Shown here piece after piece: positions 26,829 to 34,256 of a stretch of 34,256 bases of DNA; the first letter of the stretch is position 1; every line of letters starts with the position of its first letter. The notes below the pieces were generated by a model. It was not told where the DNA came from. It did not search any database and saw only the letters and a program-made list of their open reading frames with translations. A program made the position numbers and the translations under genes. This DNA is from Lactiplantibacillus herbarum (GTDB lineage: Bacteria > Bacillota > Bacilli > Lactobacillales > Lactobacillaceae): positions 62,074 through 96,329 of the forward strand of contig NZ_LFEE01000020.1 of NCBI RefSeq assembly GCF_001039045.1, read 5' to 3'.

Positions 26829-28106
26829 TTAGAAGAAATACCGTTGAATATCGTTCCAAGTTACTAAGATCATTAATAACATCAATAGGCCAAACCCGAC
26901 TAAAGTAATGATACTCTCAGTCTCAACTCGCAATGGTTTGCCCCGAATGCCTTCAAAAATGTTCAATACTAGTTTACCACCATCAAGTGCTGGAATTGGT
27001 AACAAATTAACAATTCCCAAGTTGATCGATAGGACTGCCAGTAAGTAGATCACCGTACGTAAGCCAGATTTAGCCGCTTGTGAGGTGGTCGCAAAGATTG
27101 CCACTGGTCCCCCAAGATCGTTCAAGCTAAAACCGTGTGTAAACATTCTTCCAAGGACTTGGAAGATCTGTTTCGTAATTCCCCACGACCCCGTAAATCC
27201 GTAAGCCAGCTTGGCACCAAGACTCGTATCCGTCTTGGTTGCCCACTGAACCCCAATTTGACCGACTTTATTACCAGATACGGTTTTGCTAACTGGGGTG
27301 ACTTTAACGTGCTTTGTCTGTCCATCGCGTTTAACTGTTAAGTTCAACTGCTGCTTAGGACTATCCTGAATCAGGATGGAAATCGACTGGGCACTGGTCA
27401 TCTTTTTCCCGTTGACCGCAACAATCTGATCACCTTTTTGAATACCAGCTTGACGCGCAACTGAGTTCGCCGTAGTTGCAGCGACGTTGGTGGTCGTCGT
27501 GGTCACGCCACCCTGCATGAATGCAAGAATGGCAAAGGTAATGATTGCCAGAATAAAGTTATTCATGGGACCGGCAAAGTTAGTTAACATCCGTTGCCAT
27601 AACTTAGCTGATTGAAACTGAACATCGACTGGTGCAATTTGCACCTCGGTGCCGTCACTTTCAACAATGGTGGCATCGTGATCAACGGCATAACGCTTAA
27701 CTTCACTCTCATCGCCATTTTCGTAACCTTCGATCCATAACTCTTTTTCGAGATCGGTAGCGGTCACTGACAACGGAATCCCGTTGAACAAGGTCGTTTT
27801 TTTACTAGCATTGATTGAATGAACTAGGCCATCTTCACCGACTTGCAAACTAACAGGTGTCCCAGGCTTAAGTTCTTCATCCTCATCGTCCGCTACGCCG
27901 GCCATCCGGACGTAACCACCGATTGGTAAAAATCGTAACGTGTAGGTTGTGGCATTGCGCCGAAACGCTACCGCTTTAGGTCCCATCCCGACTGAAAACT
28001 CTCGCACGAGGATGCCCGCCTTTTTAGCGAAGTAGAAATGACCAAATTCATGGACAATAACTAAGATACCGAAAACGATAATGAACGTAATAATTGTAAC
28101 GATCAA
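26829..28106 (-). CDS. rseP: Site-2 intramembrane metalloprotease RseP/RasP
   Basis: Membrane zinc protease that finishes regulated intramembrane proteolysis of anti-sigma factors and clears signal peptides. The catalytic HEFGH is at residues 19-23 in the first membrane helix; a PDZ domain lies at about 200-290 (GIQKGDQIVAVNGKKM); the second metal-binding motif NLLPIPALDGG is near 365-375, followed by two more helices. Residues 425 in all. The start is TTG (28104-28106) with AAAGGAG 7 nt upstream. It sits in the conserved uppS-cdsA-rseP-proS cluster. Confidence 0.95.
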   Translation of the reverse strand: MIVTIITFIIVFGILVIVHEFGHFYFAKKAGILVREFSVGMGPKAVAFRRNATTYTLRFLPIGGYVRMAGVADDEDEELKPGTPVSLQVGEDGLVHSINASKKTTLFNGIPLSVTATDLEKELWIEGYENGDESEVKRYAVDHDATIVESDGTEVQIAPVDVQFQSAKLWQRMLTNFAGPMNNFILAIITFAILAFMQGGVTTTTTNVAATTANSVARQAGIQKGDQIVAVNGKKMTSAQSISILIQDSPKQQLNLTVKRDGQTKHVKVTPVSKTVSGNKVGQIGVQWATKTDTSLGAKLAYGFTGSWGITKQIFQVLGRMFTHGFSLNDLGGPVAIFATTSQAAKSGLRTVIYLLAVLSINLGIVNLLPIPALDGGKLVLNIFEGIRGKPLRVETESIITLVGFGLLMLLMILVTWNDIQRYFF

Positions 28107-28143
28107 TTAAGCGCTCCTTTCTCCCACGGTTGGGTATTCGGTT

Positions 28144-28929
28144 CTAAAATAGACCGAATAAGTGTGCGATTGGAAAGACAAGTAACATACTGTCAAAGCG
28201 GTCCAAAATCCCACCATGACCTGGCAAGATTTTACCGGAATCCTTAACACCATAATAACGTTTTAAAGCTGATTCTACTAAATCACCAAATTGGCCAACG
28301 ACTGATAAGACGATGGTGATTGCAATCATACTGATCGCACTCGCATAACCAACGTGGAAACCAATTGCAAAGGCACTGGCAATGATGACACCAATAATAC
28401 TACCACCAATGCAGCCTTCCCACGTCTTATTAGGACTGATTGGCGTTACTTTGTGTTTACCTAGCTTACGTCCAACCATGTAAGCCCCACTATCCGTTGC
28501 CCAAACGATGAACATTAAGAAAAGTAACATATAAACACTCACACCACGTGCAGCGGTGAAGTAGTTAAAGCCCATCCCAATGTATAACGTTCCAAGTGTC
28601 AAGACACCGGCATCGTCAAATGAGAACCGGTTCCGTGACCACACAGTGTGTAGCAAGAGTAAAATAACTAAAAAGTAAACAACGTACGCTTTGTTTAGTT
28701 GATCAGGTAGACCATTGAACCATTTGTTAGGTGCAATTTGAATCATAACCGCCAACATACTCACAATCGCTTCAAATGAAATCAGCAATTTCTTACGCAT
28801 AATCAGCAATTCACTCATTGCGATTGCACCTAATAACATAGCGACAATATCTAACGTTACCCCACCTATAAAAATAACTGGAATAAACAAAATTAACGCA
28901 ACGACTGCCGTAATGACCCGTTGTCTCAT
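28144..28929 (-). CDS. cdsA: Phosphatidate cytidylyltransferase
   Basis: Integral membrane enzyme that makes CDP-diacylglycerol from phosphatidate and CTP, the precursor of all phospholipids here. Several hydrophobic helices fill the first 180 residues; the C-terminal signature is clear: DSGAYMVGRKLGKH, SPNKTWEG, and GQFGDLVESALKR...KDSGKILPGHGGILDR. 261 residues, normal. The ATG has AAGGGAG. 14 nt after uppS, 37 nt before rseP. Confidence 0.95.
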   Translation of the reverse strand: MRQRVITAVVALILFIPVIFIGGVTLDIVAMLLGAIAMSELLIMRKKLLISFEAIVSMLAVMIQIAPNKWFNGLPDQLNKAYVVYFLVILLLLHTVWSRNRFSFDDAGVLTLGTLYIGMGFNYFTAARGVSVYMLLFLMFIVWATDSGAYMVGRKLGKHKVTPISPNKTWEGCIGGSIIGVIIASAFAIGFHVGYASAISMIAITIVLSVVGQFGDLVESALKRYYGVKDSGKILPGHGGILDRFDSMLLVFPIAHLFGLF

Positions 28930-28943
28930 ACAAAAACTCCCTT

Positions 28944-29723
28944 TTATTTGTTATCAGCAATACCGCCAAAACGCCGATCACGACTTTGATAATCCGCGAT
29001 ACAGGCTTTCAGGGTCGCTGCCGTAAAGTCCGGCCATTTTACATCTGTAAAGACCAGTTCACTATAAGCAATCTGCCACATTAAAAAATTGGAGATCCGT
29101 TCTTCACCGCTCGTACGAATCAACAAATCAGGATCACTGTACGGAGCCAACGATGCCGTCATCAAAGCAGCATCAACCGTCGTATCGTCAATCTCATCGA
29201 CTGTCAATTGTCCATCAGCAACCTGCTGGGCAATCTTTTGTACCCCAGTCACGATCTCAGCCCGTGAACCGTAGTTCAAAGCAAAGTTGAGGACCATCCC
29301 ATCACAATCCTTAGTCTCTTCAATAGCGTTGTTGACGGCCGTTTGAGTCGCGGCTGGTAACTTATCCACGTAACCCATTACTTGCACCTGCACGTTATTT
29401 TTGATCAAATCCGGCACAAACGTATCAAAGAAACTGACTGGCAACTGCATTAAGTAATTCACTTCATCAGTTGGCCGTTTCCAGTTTTCCGTTGAAAACG
29501 CATAGAGCGTCAATACTTTAACGCCCAAATCACTAGCAGCGATCGTAATCTTCTTGACCGTATTCATGCCTTCCTTGTGTCCAGCAATCCGCGGTAAGTG
29601 CCGTGACTTTGCCCAGCGACCATTGCCATCCATAATGACAGCAATGTGGGCTGGAATCCGATTAGTGTCAAGTTGCACGTCATCCATATCAGCAGGATCC
29701 TTCTTATTAAAAAAAGCGAACAA
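28944..29723 (-). CDS. uppS: Undecaprenyl diphosphate synthase (isoprenyl transferase)
   Basis: Cis-prenyltransferase that builds the C55 carrier for peptidoglycan and wall polymers. The active-site MDGNGRWAK is at residues 31-39 with D32 as the Mg/pyrophosphate contact; further signatures are LYAFSTENWKRP, LNFALNYGSRAE and DLLIRTSGEERISNF. 259 residues. The start is TTG (29721-29723) with GGAGGTGC upstream, about 5 nt from the start. First gene of uppS-cdsA-rseP-proS. Confidence 0.95.
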   Translation of the reverse strand: MFAFFNKKDPADMDDVQLDTNRIPAHIAVIMDGNGRWAKSRHLPRIAGHKEGMNTVKKITIAASDLGVKVLTLYAFSTENWKRPTDEVNYLMQLPVSFFDTFVPDLIKNNVQVQVMGYVDKLPAATQTAVNNAIEETKDCDGMVLNFALNYGSRAEIVTGVQKIAQQVADGQLTVDEIDDTTVDAALMTASLAPYSDPDLLIRTSGEERISNFLMWQIAYSELVFTDVKWPDFTAATLKACIADYQSRDRRFGGIADNK

Positions 29724-29758
29724 AGCGCACCTCCATAAAAATAGCTTAACTATGCACT

Positions 29759-29767
29759 ATTTTACCA
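29759..29767 (-). promoter_or_regulatory. Candidate uppS promoter (extended -10)
   Basis: TGGTAAAAT on the minus strand between the frr terminator and uppS; the -35 (TTAGTT, 18 bp upstream) is weak. Confidence 0.5.
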
Positions 29768-29794
29768 AAAAAAGCCTCATTTAACTAATCGTGA

Positions 29795-29825
29795 ACAAAA
29801 AAAGGCTTGAATTTCTTCAAGCCTT
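29795..29825 (-). terminator. Terminator of pyrH-frr
   Basis: AAGGCTTGAA GAAA TTCAAGCCTT forms a perfect 10-bp stem with a GAAA loop followed by TTTTTTTG, 20 nt after the frr stop. Confidence 0.95.
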
Positions 29826-29844
29826 AATAAAAAAGCGGTAAAAT

Positions 29845-30408
29845 TTAGCCTTCTAAGATTTCTTTTTCTTTGTCGGCAACGATGCTATCCATATTCTTAC
29901 CAGCTTGATTGGTCAATTTTTGAGCTTCTTCTTCAAGTTCATGTAATTGATCATCAGTGAACTGACCGTCTTTATGAGCGCGTTTCAATGCTTCCATAGC
30001 ATCACGACGAACGTTACGAACGGCAACCTTGCCACGTTCACCTTCTGCTTTAACGTCCTTAGCCAATTCCTTACGACGTTCTTCCGTCAATTGTGGAATC
30101 ACTAAACGAATCGCTGAACCATCGTTAGCTGGGCTAATACCCAAGTCTGAGGATAGGATGGCCTTTTCGATTTCTTTTAAGGCACTCTTGTCAAATGGTG
30201 TTACCATCAATACCCGTGGCTCAGGTATCGTAATTGCAGCCATCTGGTTCAATGGTGTCATTGTCCCGTAATAGTCTGCTGAAATTCGGCTCAACAATGA
30301 AGCGTTAGCACGTCCTGCTCGAATGTTGCCAAGTTCACGTTGTAAAGCGGCTTCCGCTTTATCCATACGATCCTGTGCGTCTTTTAAGATTGGTTCTGTT
30401 ACTGCCAT
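29845..30408 (-). CDS. frr: Ribosome recycling factor
   Basis: With EF-G it splits the post-termination ribosome. 187 residues (family about 185). Helical throughout; signatures are [17 protein letters not shown] near 32-48, TPLNQMA, and the C-terminal [19 protein letters not shown] segment. The ATG lies one nucleotide after the pyrH stop, with GGGGGAA upstream, so the two genes are coupled, as in most Firmicutes. Confidence 0.96.
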   Translation of the reverse strand: MAVTEPILKDAQDRMDKAEAALQRELGNIRAGRANASLLSRISADYYGTMTPLNQMAAITIPEPRVLMVTPFDKSALKEIEKAILSSDLGISPANDGSAIRLVIPQLTEERRKELAKDVKAEGERGKVAVRNVRRDAMEALKRAHKDGQFTDDQLHELEEEAQKLTNQAGKNMDSIVADKEKEILEG

Positions 30409-30409
30409 G

Positions 30410-31159
<750 letters not shown>

Positions 31160-31164
31160 CTATT

Positions 31165-31173
31165 ATTTTACCA
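31165..31173 (-). promoter_or_regulatory. Candidate pyrH promoter (extended -10)
   Basis: TGGTAAAAT on the minus strand, 33 nt before pyrH, with no clear -35. Confidence 0.5.
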
Positions 31174-31263
31174 TATATTTGAATTAGCGTTCGCTTACAG
31201 CCAGTAATACGGTATAAAAACTAACCGAATTCTCTTTTTAAACCGGCTTCACAGCAATCCCTA

Positions 31264-31305
31264 CAAAAAAGGAATCACTACAAAAATAAAATTTGCAGTA
31301 ATCCC
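31264..31305 (-). terminator. Terminator after tsf
   Basis: A 14-bp stem with three G-U pairs (arms 31305-31292 and 31284-31271, 7-nt loop) followed by TTTTTTG on the minus strand. Confidence 0.88.
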
Positions 31306-31332
31306 CGTTTTAGTTATTACTTTAGACTATGA

Positions 31333-32211
31333 TTAGTCTTTGATTTGACTCATAACTTCATCGATAAAGTTATCAGCCTTCTTTTCGATACCTTCGCCAA
31401 CTTCGAAGCGAACAAATTTGTTAACTTTGCCGCCCTTAGATTCAACGTAGTGAGCAACGGTTTGGTCAGAATCCTTAACGAATTCTTGATCATCCAAACT
31501 GATTTCTGAAAGCCACTTGTTCAAACGGCCTTCAACCATCTTAGCAACGATCTTTTCAGGCTTGCCTTCGTTTAAGGCTTCCTTACTTAAAACTTCTTTT
31601 TCGTGTGCTAAACGTTCAGCAGGCACTTGAGTACGGTTAACGTATTCTGGGTTGATGGCAGCAACGTGCATTGCAACGTCCTTAGCAACTGTTTCATCAG
31701 CGCCGTCTAAGACAACTAAGGCACCAATTTGACCGCCATTGTGAAGGTAAGCGCCAAAGTTTTGGTCGTCACTCTTTTCAACAACTTCAAAACGACGAAG
31801 ACTGATCTTTTCACCAGTAACTTGAGTCGTTTCGATAACGTCATCTTTAACTGTACCGTTAGCTGTCTTCAATGCCAAAGCATCGTCAACAGTAGCTGGT
31901 TCAGCTTCAGCAATCATGTCAGCAAGTTCTGTAACTAAGGTCTTGAACTTGTCAGTTGAAGCAACTGAGTCAGTTTCACAGTTGATTTCAACAATTGCGG
32001 CTTTGTTACCTTTAATAGCAACGGCTGCAGTACCTTCAGCGGCAACACGGCCACTCTTCTTTTCAGCCTTAGCAACACCTTTTTCACGTAAAACGTCAAC
32101 GGCCTTTGCCATGTCACCATCAGTTTCAACTAACGCTTTTTTAGCGTCCATCATACCAACGCCGGTCTTATCACGAAGTTCTTTAACTTGTGCTGCAGAA
32201 ATCTTTGCCAT
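31333..32211 (-). CDS. tsf: Elongation factor Ts
   Basis: Guanine-nucleotide exchange factor for EF-Tu. N-terminal UBA-like domain (1-45, [19 protein letters not shown]), then the core and dimerisation domains; 292 residues, normal. One oddity: the exchange motif that in E. coli reads TDFV (Phe81 enters EF-Tu) reads T80-D81-S82-V83 here, so the phenylalanine is a serine; the neighbouring sequence is otherwise well conserved. The ATG has GGAGAG about 8 nt upstream. It is expressed with rpsB, with a terminator-like hairpin between. Confidence 0.95.
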   Translation of the reverse strand: MAKISAAQVKELRDKTGVGMMDAKKALVETDGDMAKAVDVLREKGVAKAEKKSGRVAAEGTAAVAIKGNKAAIVEINCETDSVASTDKFKTLVTELADMIAEAEPATVDDALALKTANGTVKDDVIETTQVTGEKISLRRFEVVEKSDDQNFGAYLHNGGQIGALVVLDGADETVAKDVAMHVAAINPEYVNRTQVPAERLAHEKEVLSKEALNEGKPEKIVAKMVEGRLNKWLSEISLDDQEFVKDSDQTVAHYVESKGGKVNKFVRFEVGEGIEKKADNFIDEVMSQIKD

Positions 32212-32245
32212 AATGTACTCTCCTTTGAGTCTCTTGATTTTAGAT

Positions 32246-32297
32246 AAAAAGCTGCCCTCAAAATCAGGCCGTAATGGTCCGCGATTTTTTAGACAGC
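32246..32297 (-). terminator. Terminator-like hairpin between rpsB and tsf
   Basis: Arms at 32297-32283 and 32265-32251 (GCTGTCT...AAATC with its complement; two G-U pairs and a 2-base mismatch) followed by TTTTT. It would let only part of the rpsB transcripts reach tsf, lowering EF-Ts against S2. Confidence 0.7.
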
Positions 32298-32314
32298 CTA
32301 ATTATTTCAGTTAA

Positions 32315-33118
32315 TTATTTAGCAGACTTGCCATCATTGTCGCCTTCAACGGCTTCAACGATATCTTCCAAAGAATCAACAGACTTTTTAGCGTCTTTGT
32401 TGTCTTTGAATGTATCTGCGGTAACATCTTCATCTTCACCTTGACGGCCTTCGATAATAGCGTCAGCCATCTTAGCAGTGATCAAACGAACGGCACGAAT
32501 AGCGTCATCGTTTGATGGGATGATAACATCGATGTCATCTGGATCAGTATTCGTATCAACCATGGCTACGATAGGAATGTTCAACTTTTGAGCTTCCTTA
32601 ACCGCAATTTGTTCCTTGCGAGGGTCAACGATGAATACAACGTCTGGAATGCGAGGCATATCTTCGATACCACCCAAGAACTTCTCAAGCTTAGCGCGTT
32701 GTTTCATTAATAATGAAACTTCCTTCTTAGGTAAGCGGTCGAAAGTACCATCGGCTTCCATCTTCTTTAAATCTTTAAGACGTTTGATCCGAGTTTGGAT
32801 GGTGTTCCAGTTAGTCAAAGTCCCACCTAACCAACGGTGGTTAACGAAATATTGACCAGCACGGGTAGCTTCTTCTTCGATTGAATCTTGGGCTTGTTTC
32901 TTAGTCCCAACAAAAAGAACAACACCATCATCAGCTGCAGCGTCCTTAACGAAGTTGTAAGCTGAATCAATCATCTTGACCGTCTTTTGTAAGTCAATGA
33001 TGTAGATACCGTTCCGTTCCGTAAAGATGTATGGTTTCATCTTAGGATTCCAACGACGAGTTTGGTGACCGAAATGGACACCGGCTTCAAGCAATTGTTT
33101 CATAGAAATAACAGCCAT
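32315..33118 (-). CDS. rpsB: 30S ribosomal protein S2
   Basis: Structural protein of the 30S head/body junction. 267 residues: the core (1 to about 225) has [13 protein letters not shown] near 17-29, [22 protein letters not shown] and [20 protein letters not shown]; the last 40 residues form an acidic Glu/Asp/Lys tail typical of lactobacilli. The ATG has TTGGAGGC upstream. Transcribed from the promoter at 33240-33268 through a structured leader. Confidence 0.97.
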   Translation of the reverse strand: MAVISMKQLLEAGVHFGHQTRRWNPKMKPYIFTERNGIYIIDLQKTVKMIDSAYNFVKDAAADDGVVLFVGTKKQAQDSIEEEATRAGQYFVNHRWLGGTLTNWNTIQTRIKRLKDLKKMEADGTFDRLPKKEVSLLMKQRAKLEKFLGGIEDMPRIPDVVFIVDPRKEQIAVKEAQKLNIPIVAMVDTNTDPDDIDVIIPSNDDAIRAVRLITAKMADAIIEGRQGEDEDVTADTFKDNKDAKKSVDSLEDIVEAVEGDNDGKSAK

Positions 33119-33268
33119 AATAAATATGCCTCCAAAAAATTTGTTTTATTCCGCCCCACCGGTCATCTGCTGACGGCACTCTCCCGAGCACAGCCGCCAA
33201 CATCACAGTGAGTGTGAATTGGTTTTAACACCAAAAATTAGTATACCGAAAATCACCAGTGCATGCAA
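33119..33268 (-). promoter_or_regulatory. rpsB promoter and structured leader
   Basis: -35 TTGCAT (33268-33263), 17-bp spacer, -10 TATACT (33245-33240). The leader of about 115 nt contains a GC-rich hairpin region (GGCGGC pairing with GCCGTC at about 33171-33209), an unusual composition for this genome. Ribosomal-protein operons often carry autoregulatory leaders; whether S2 binds this one is not known. Confidence 0.55.
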
Positions 33269-33285
33269 GCAATTTCATCAACAAT

Positions 33286-33313
33286 TTGTGAATCACCAAA
33301 AGTATGTTAAAAT
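33286..33313 (+). promoter_or_regulatory. Promoter of the HAD hydrolase gene
   Basis: TTGTGA (33286-33291), 16-bp spacer, TAAAAT (33308-33313) with TG just upstream (extended -10). It is divergent from the rpsB promoter, whose elements lie about 20-45 bp away. Confidence 0.65.
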
Positions 33314-33344
33314 ACAATCTCGCATAGGGAGGCTCACTTAAATA

Positions 33345-34067
33345 ATGATAAAAGCCATCATTTTTGATCTCGACGATACATTGTATGATCAAAAATCACC
33401 GTTTGTCACCGCGCTGTCTGAAACCTTTCAGCGGCCATTAGCTGGTGACGAACTCGCACAAATCTTCAATCGATTCCATGATTTTAATGATCAAACCTTT
33501 AATCAGGTTACCGACGCCACCCTCAGTTTAGAAGCGTGGCAGACTGCCCGTATCCGGTACGCCTTAGCCACAGTTACTGATGATGTTACGACCGACTGGG
33601 CTATCCAGTTTGAGATGGCCTATCAACAGGCACTCACAAACATTCAGTTATTTGAAGGCCTAGCTAGCACGCTGACTAAACTCAGTAGCTATTATAAAAT
33701 CGGCGTCATTACTAATGGTCCTGCGTCAATTCAACATCAAAAGTTGCACCAACTTCAGATTGAACACTTCGTTCATCCTGATTATATCTTCATTTCCGAA
33801 GAACTAGGAATCGCCAAACCCGATCCTTCCATCTTCACTACCTGGGCTCACCAAGCTGGCATTAAAGCCGGCGAGGCCGTCTATGTCGGTGACAACGCTG
33901 CACTTGATATGACTAGTGCTAAACACGCTGGTTGGCAGACTTTTTGGTTCAATCACCGTCAAAATGATCAGGTAAAACCCAACGTCATTCCTGATCAAAT
34001 TATTCAGAGCCCTGCTGAACTAAATGACCTACTGTTAGCACTCGTGCAGGCTGCTGACGCTTCATAA
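33345..34067 (+). CDS. HAD-superfamily hydrolase (YjjG-like)
   Basis: 240-residue soluble phosphatase-like protein. The four HAD motifs are visible: DLDDT (nucleophile D8, D10 as acid/base), GVITNGP near 125, the Lys of KPDPSIF near 164, and VGDNAALD near 183. An alpha-helical cap between motif I and II (about 16-90) places it in the HAD-IA group with YjjG/YfnB-type nucleotidases; the substrate cannot be read from sequence. The ATG has AGGGAGGC upstream. It is the only complete plus-strand gene and is transcribed alone. Confidence 0.88.
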   Translation: MIKAIIFDLDDTLYDQKSPFVTALSETFQRPLAGDELAQIFNRFHDFNDQTFNQVTDATLSLEAWQTARIRYALATVTDDVTTDWAIQFEMAYQQALTNIQLFEGLASTLTKLSSYYKIGVITNGPASIQHQKLHQLQIEHFVHPDYIFISEELGIAKPDPSIFTTWAHQAGIKAGEAVYVGDNAALDMTSAKHAGWQTFWFNHRQNDQVKPNVIPDQIIQSPAELNDLLLALVQAADAS

Positions 34068-34092
34068 ATACTTTAATATAATGATTTATTTC

Positions 34093-34160
34093 AAACTAGT
34101 CATCATTGACGGCTGCTTCTTGATTCACTCAGAAGACCGTTCAGTAATAACTAGTTTTTA
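34093..34160 (+). terminator. Probable terminator of the HAD hydrolase gene
   Basis: AAACTAGT (34093-34100) and ACTAGTTT (34150-34157) pair around an inner hairpin (TGACGG with CCGTTCA, CTTCT with AGAAG), followed by TTTTATTTT. The long loop makes it less certain than the compact terminators of the window. Confidence 0.55.
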
Positions 34161-34222
34161 TTTTGTAGGAATTAATATTTTAACTAAATGTCGAAAGTTA
34201 CTAATCCACTGAAGATGGTGGT

Positions 34223-34256
34223 ATGACGATGATTAGAAAACTAAAATTAGTCACGG
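34223..34256 (+). CDS. 5' end of an unidentified gene, cut by the window edge
   Basis: An open plus-strand frame starting at ATG 34223 or, more likely, ATG 34229, with GGTGGT just upstream, encodes MIRKLKLVT and then leaves the window. Too short to identify. Confidence 0.35.
   Translation, partial: MTMIRKLKLVT

Overview
The window looks like a chromosome segment of a lactic acid bacterium, most probably Lactiplantibacillus plantarum or a close relative. The evidence is the gene order rpsB-tsf-pyrH-frr-uppS-cdsA-rseP-proS-polC-rimP-nusA-ylxR-ylxQ-infB-rbfA, a Gram-positive PolC-type replicase, moderate GC, strong AGGAGG ribosome binding sites, several TTG/GTG starts, and an acetolactate decarboxylase coupled to ribF. 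Nearly everything is read leftward (minus strand); only the HAD hydrolase at 33345-34067 and a truncated frame at the right edge read rightward.

Layout, right to left. 32315-33118 rpsB and 31333-32211 tsf (terminator between and after), then pyrH-frr, then uppS-cdsA-rseP-proS (isoprenoid carrier and phospholipid precursors, intramembrane protease, prolyl-tRNA synthetase), a 480-bp gap holding a compact structured inverted-repeat element, polC, and the rimP-nusA-ylxR-ylxQ-infB-rbfA transcription/translation operon, which begins with a promoter and a terminator-like attenuator. 9775-14310 is an AT-rich accessory island: an orphan immunity-like (YezG/DUF600-like) gene, a small membrane-anchored TcaA-tail-like protein, the decayed second copy of that module, and an AgrC/AgrA-type (HPK10/LytTR) two-component system. 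I find matching 21-bp-period direct repeats at three promoters of this island, which suggests one LytTR regulon.

2971-9600 is an aromatic amino acid operon: promoter, Phe/Tyr-rich 18-residue leader peptide, a chain of mutually exclusive hairpins ending in a perfect terminator, then an MFS transporter fused to an AroQ chorismate mutase, aroC, a catalytically degenerate prephenate-dehydratase-like gene, aroA, tyrA and aroK. The genes overlap or nearly touch. Together they cover shikimate to shikimate-3-phosphate (AroK), EPSP (AroA), chorismate (AroC), prephenate (chorismate mutase) and hydroxyphenylpyruvate (TyrA). The leader appears to be a ribosome-mediated attenuator, a design unusual for Firmicutes, where T-boxes are the usual solution; I consider it the most interesting system in the window.

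132-2783 is truB-ribF-budA, tightly coupled, followed at the left edge by a structured inverted-repeat region whose role I cannot tell.
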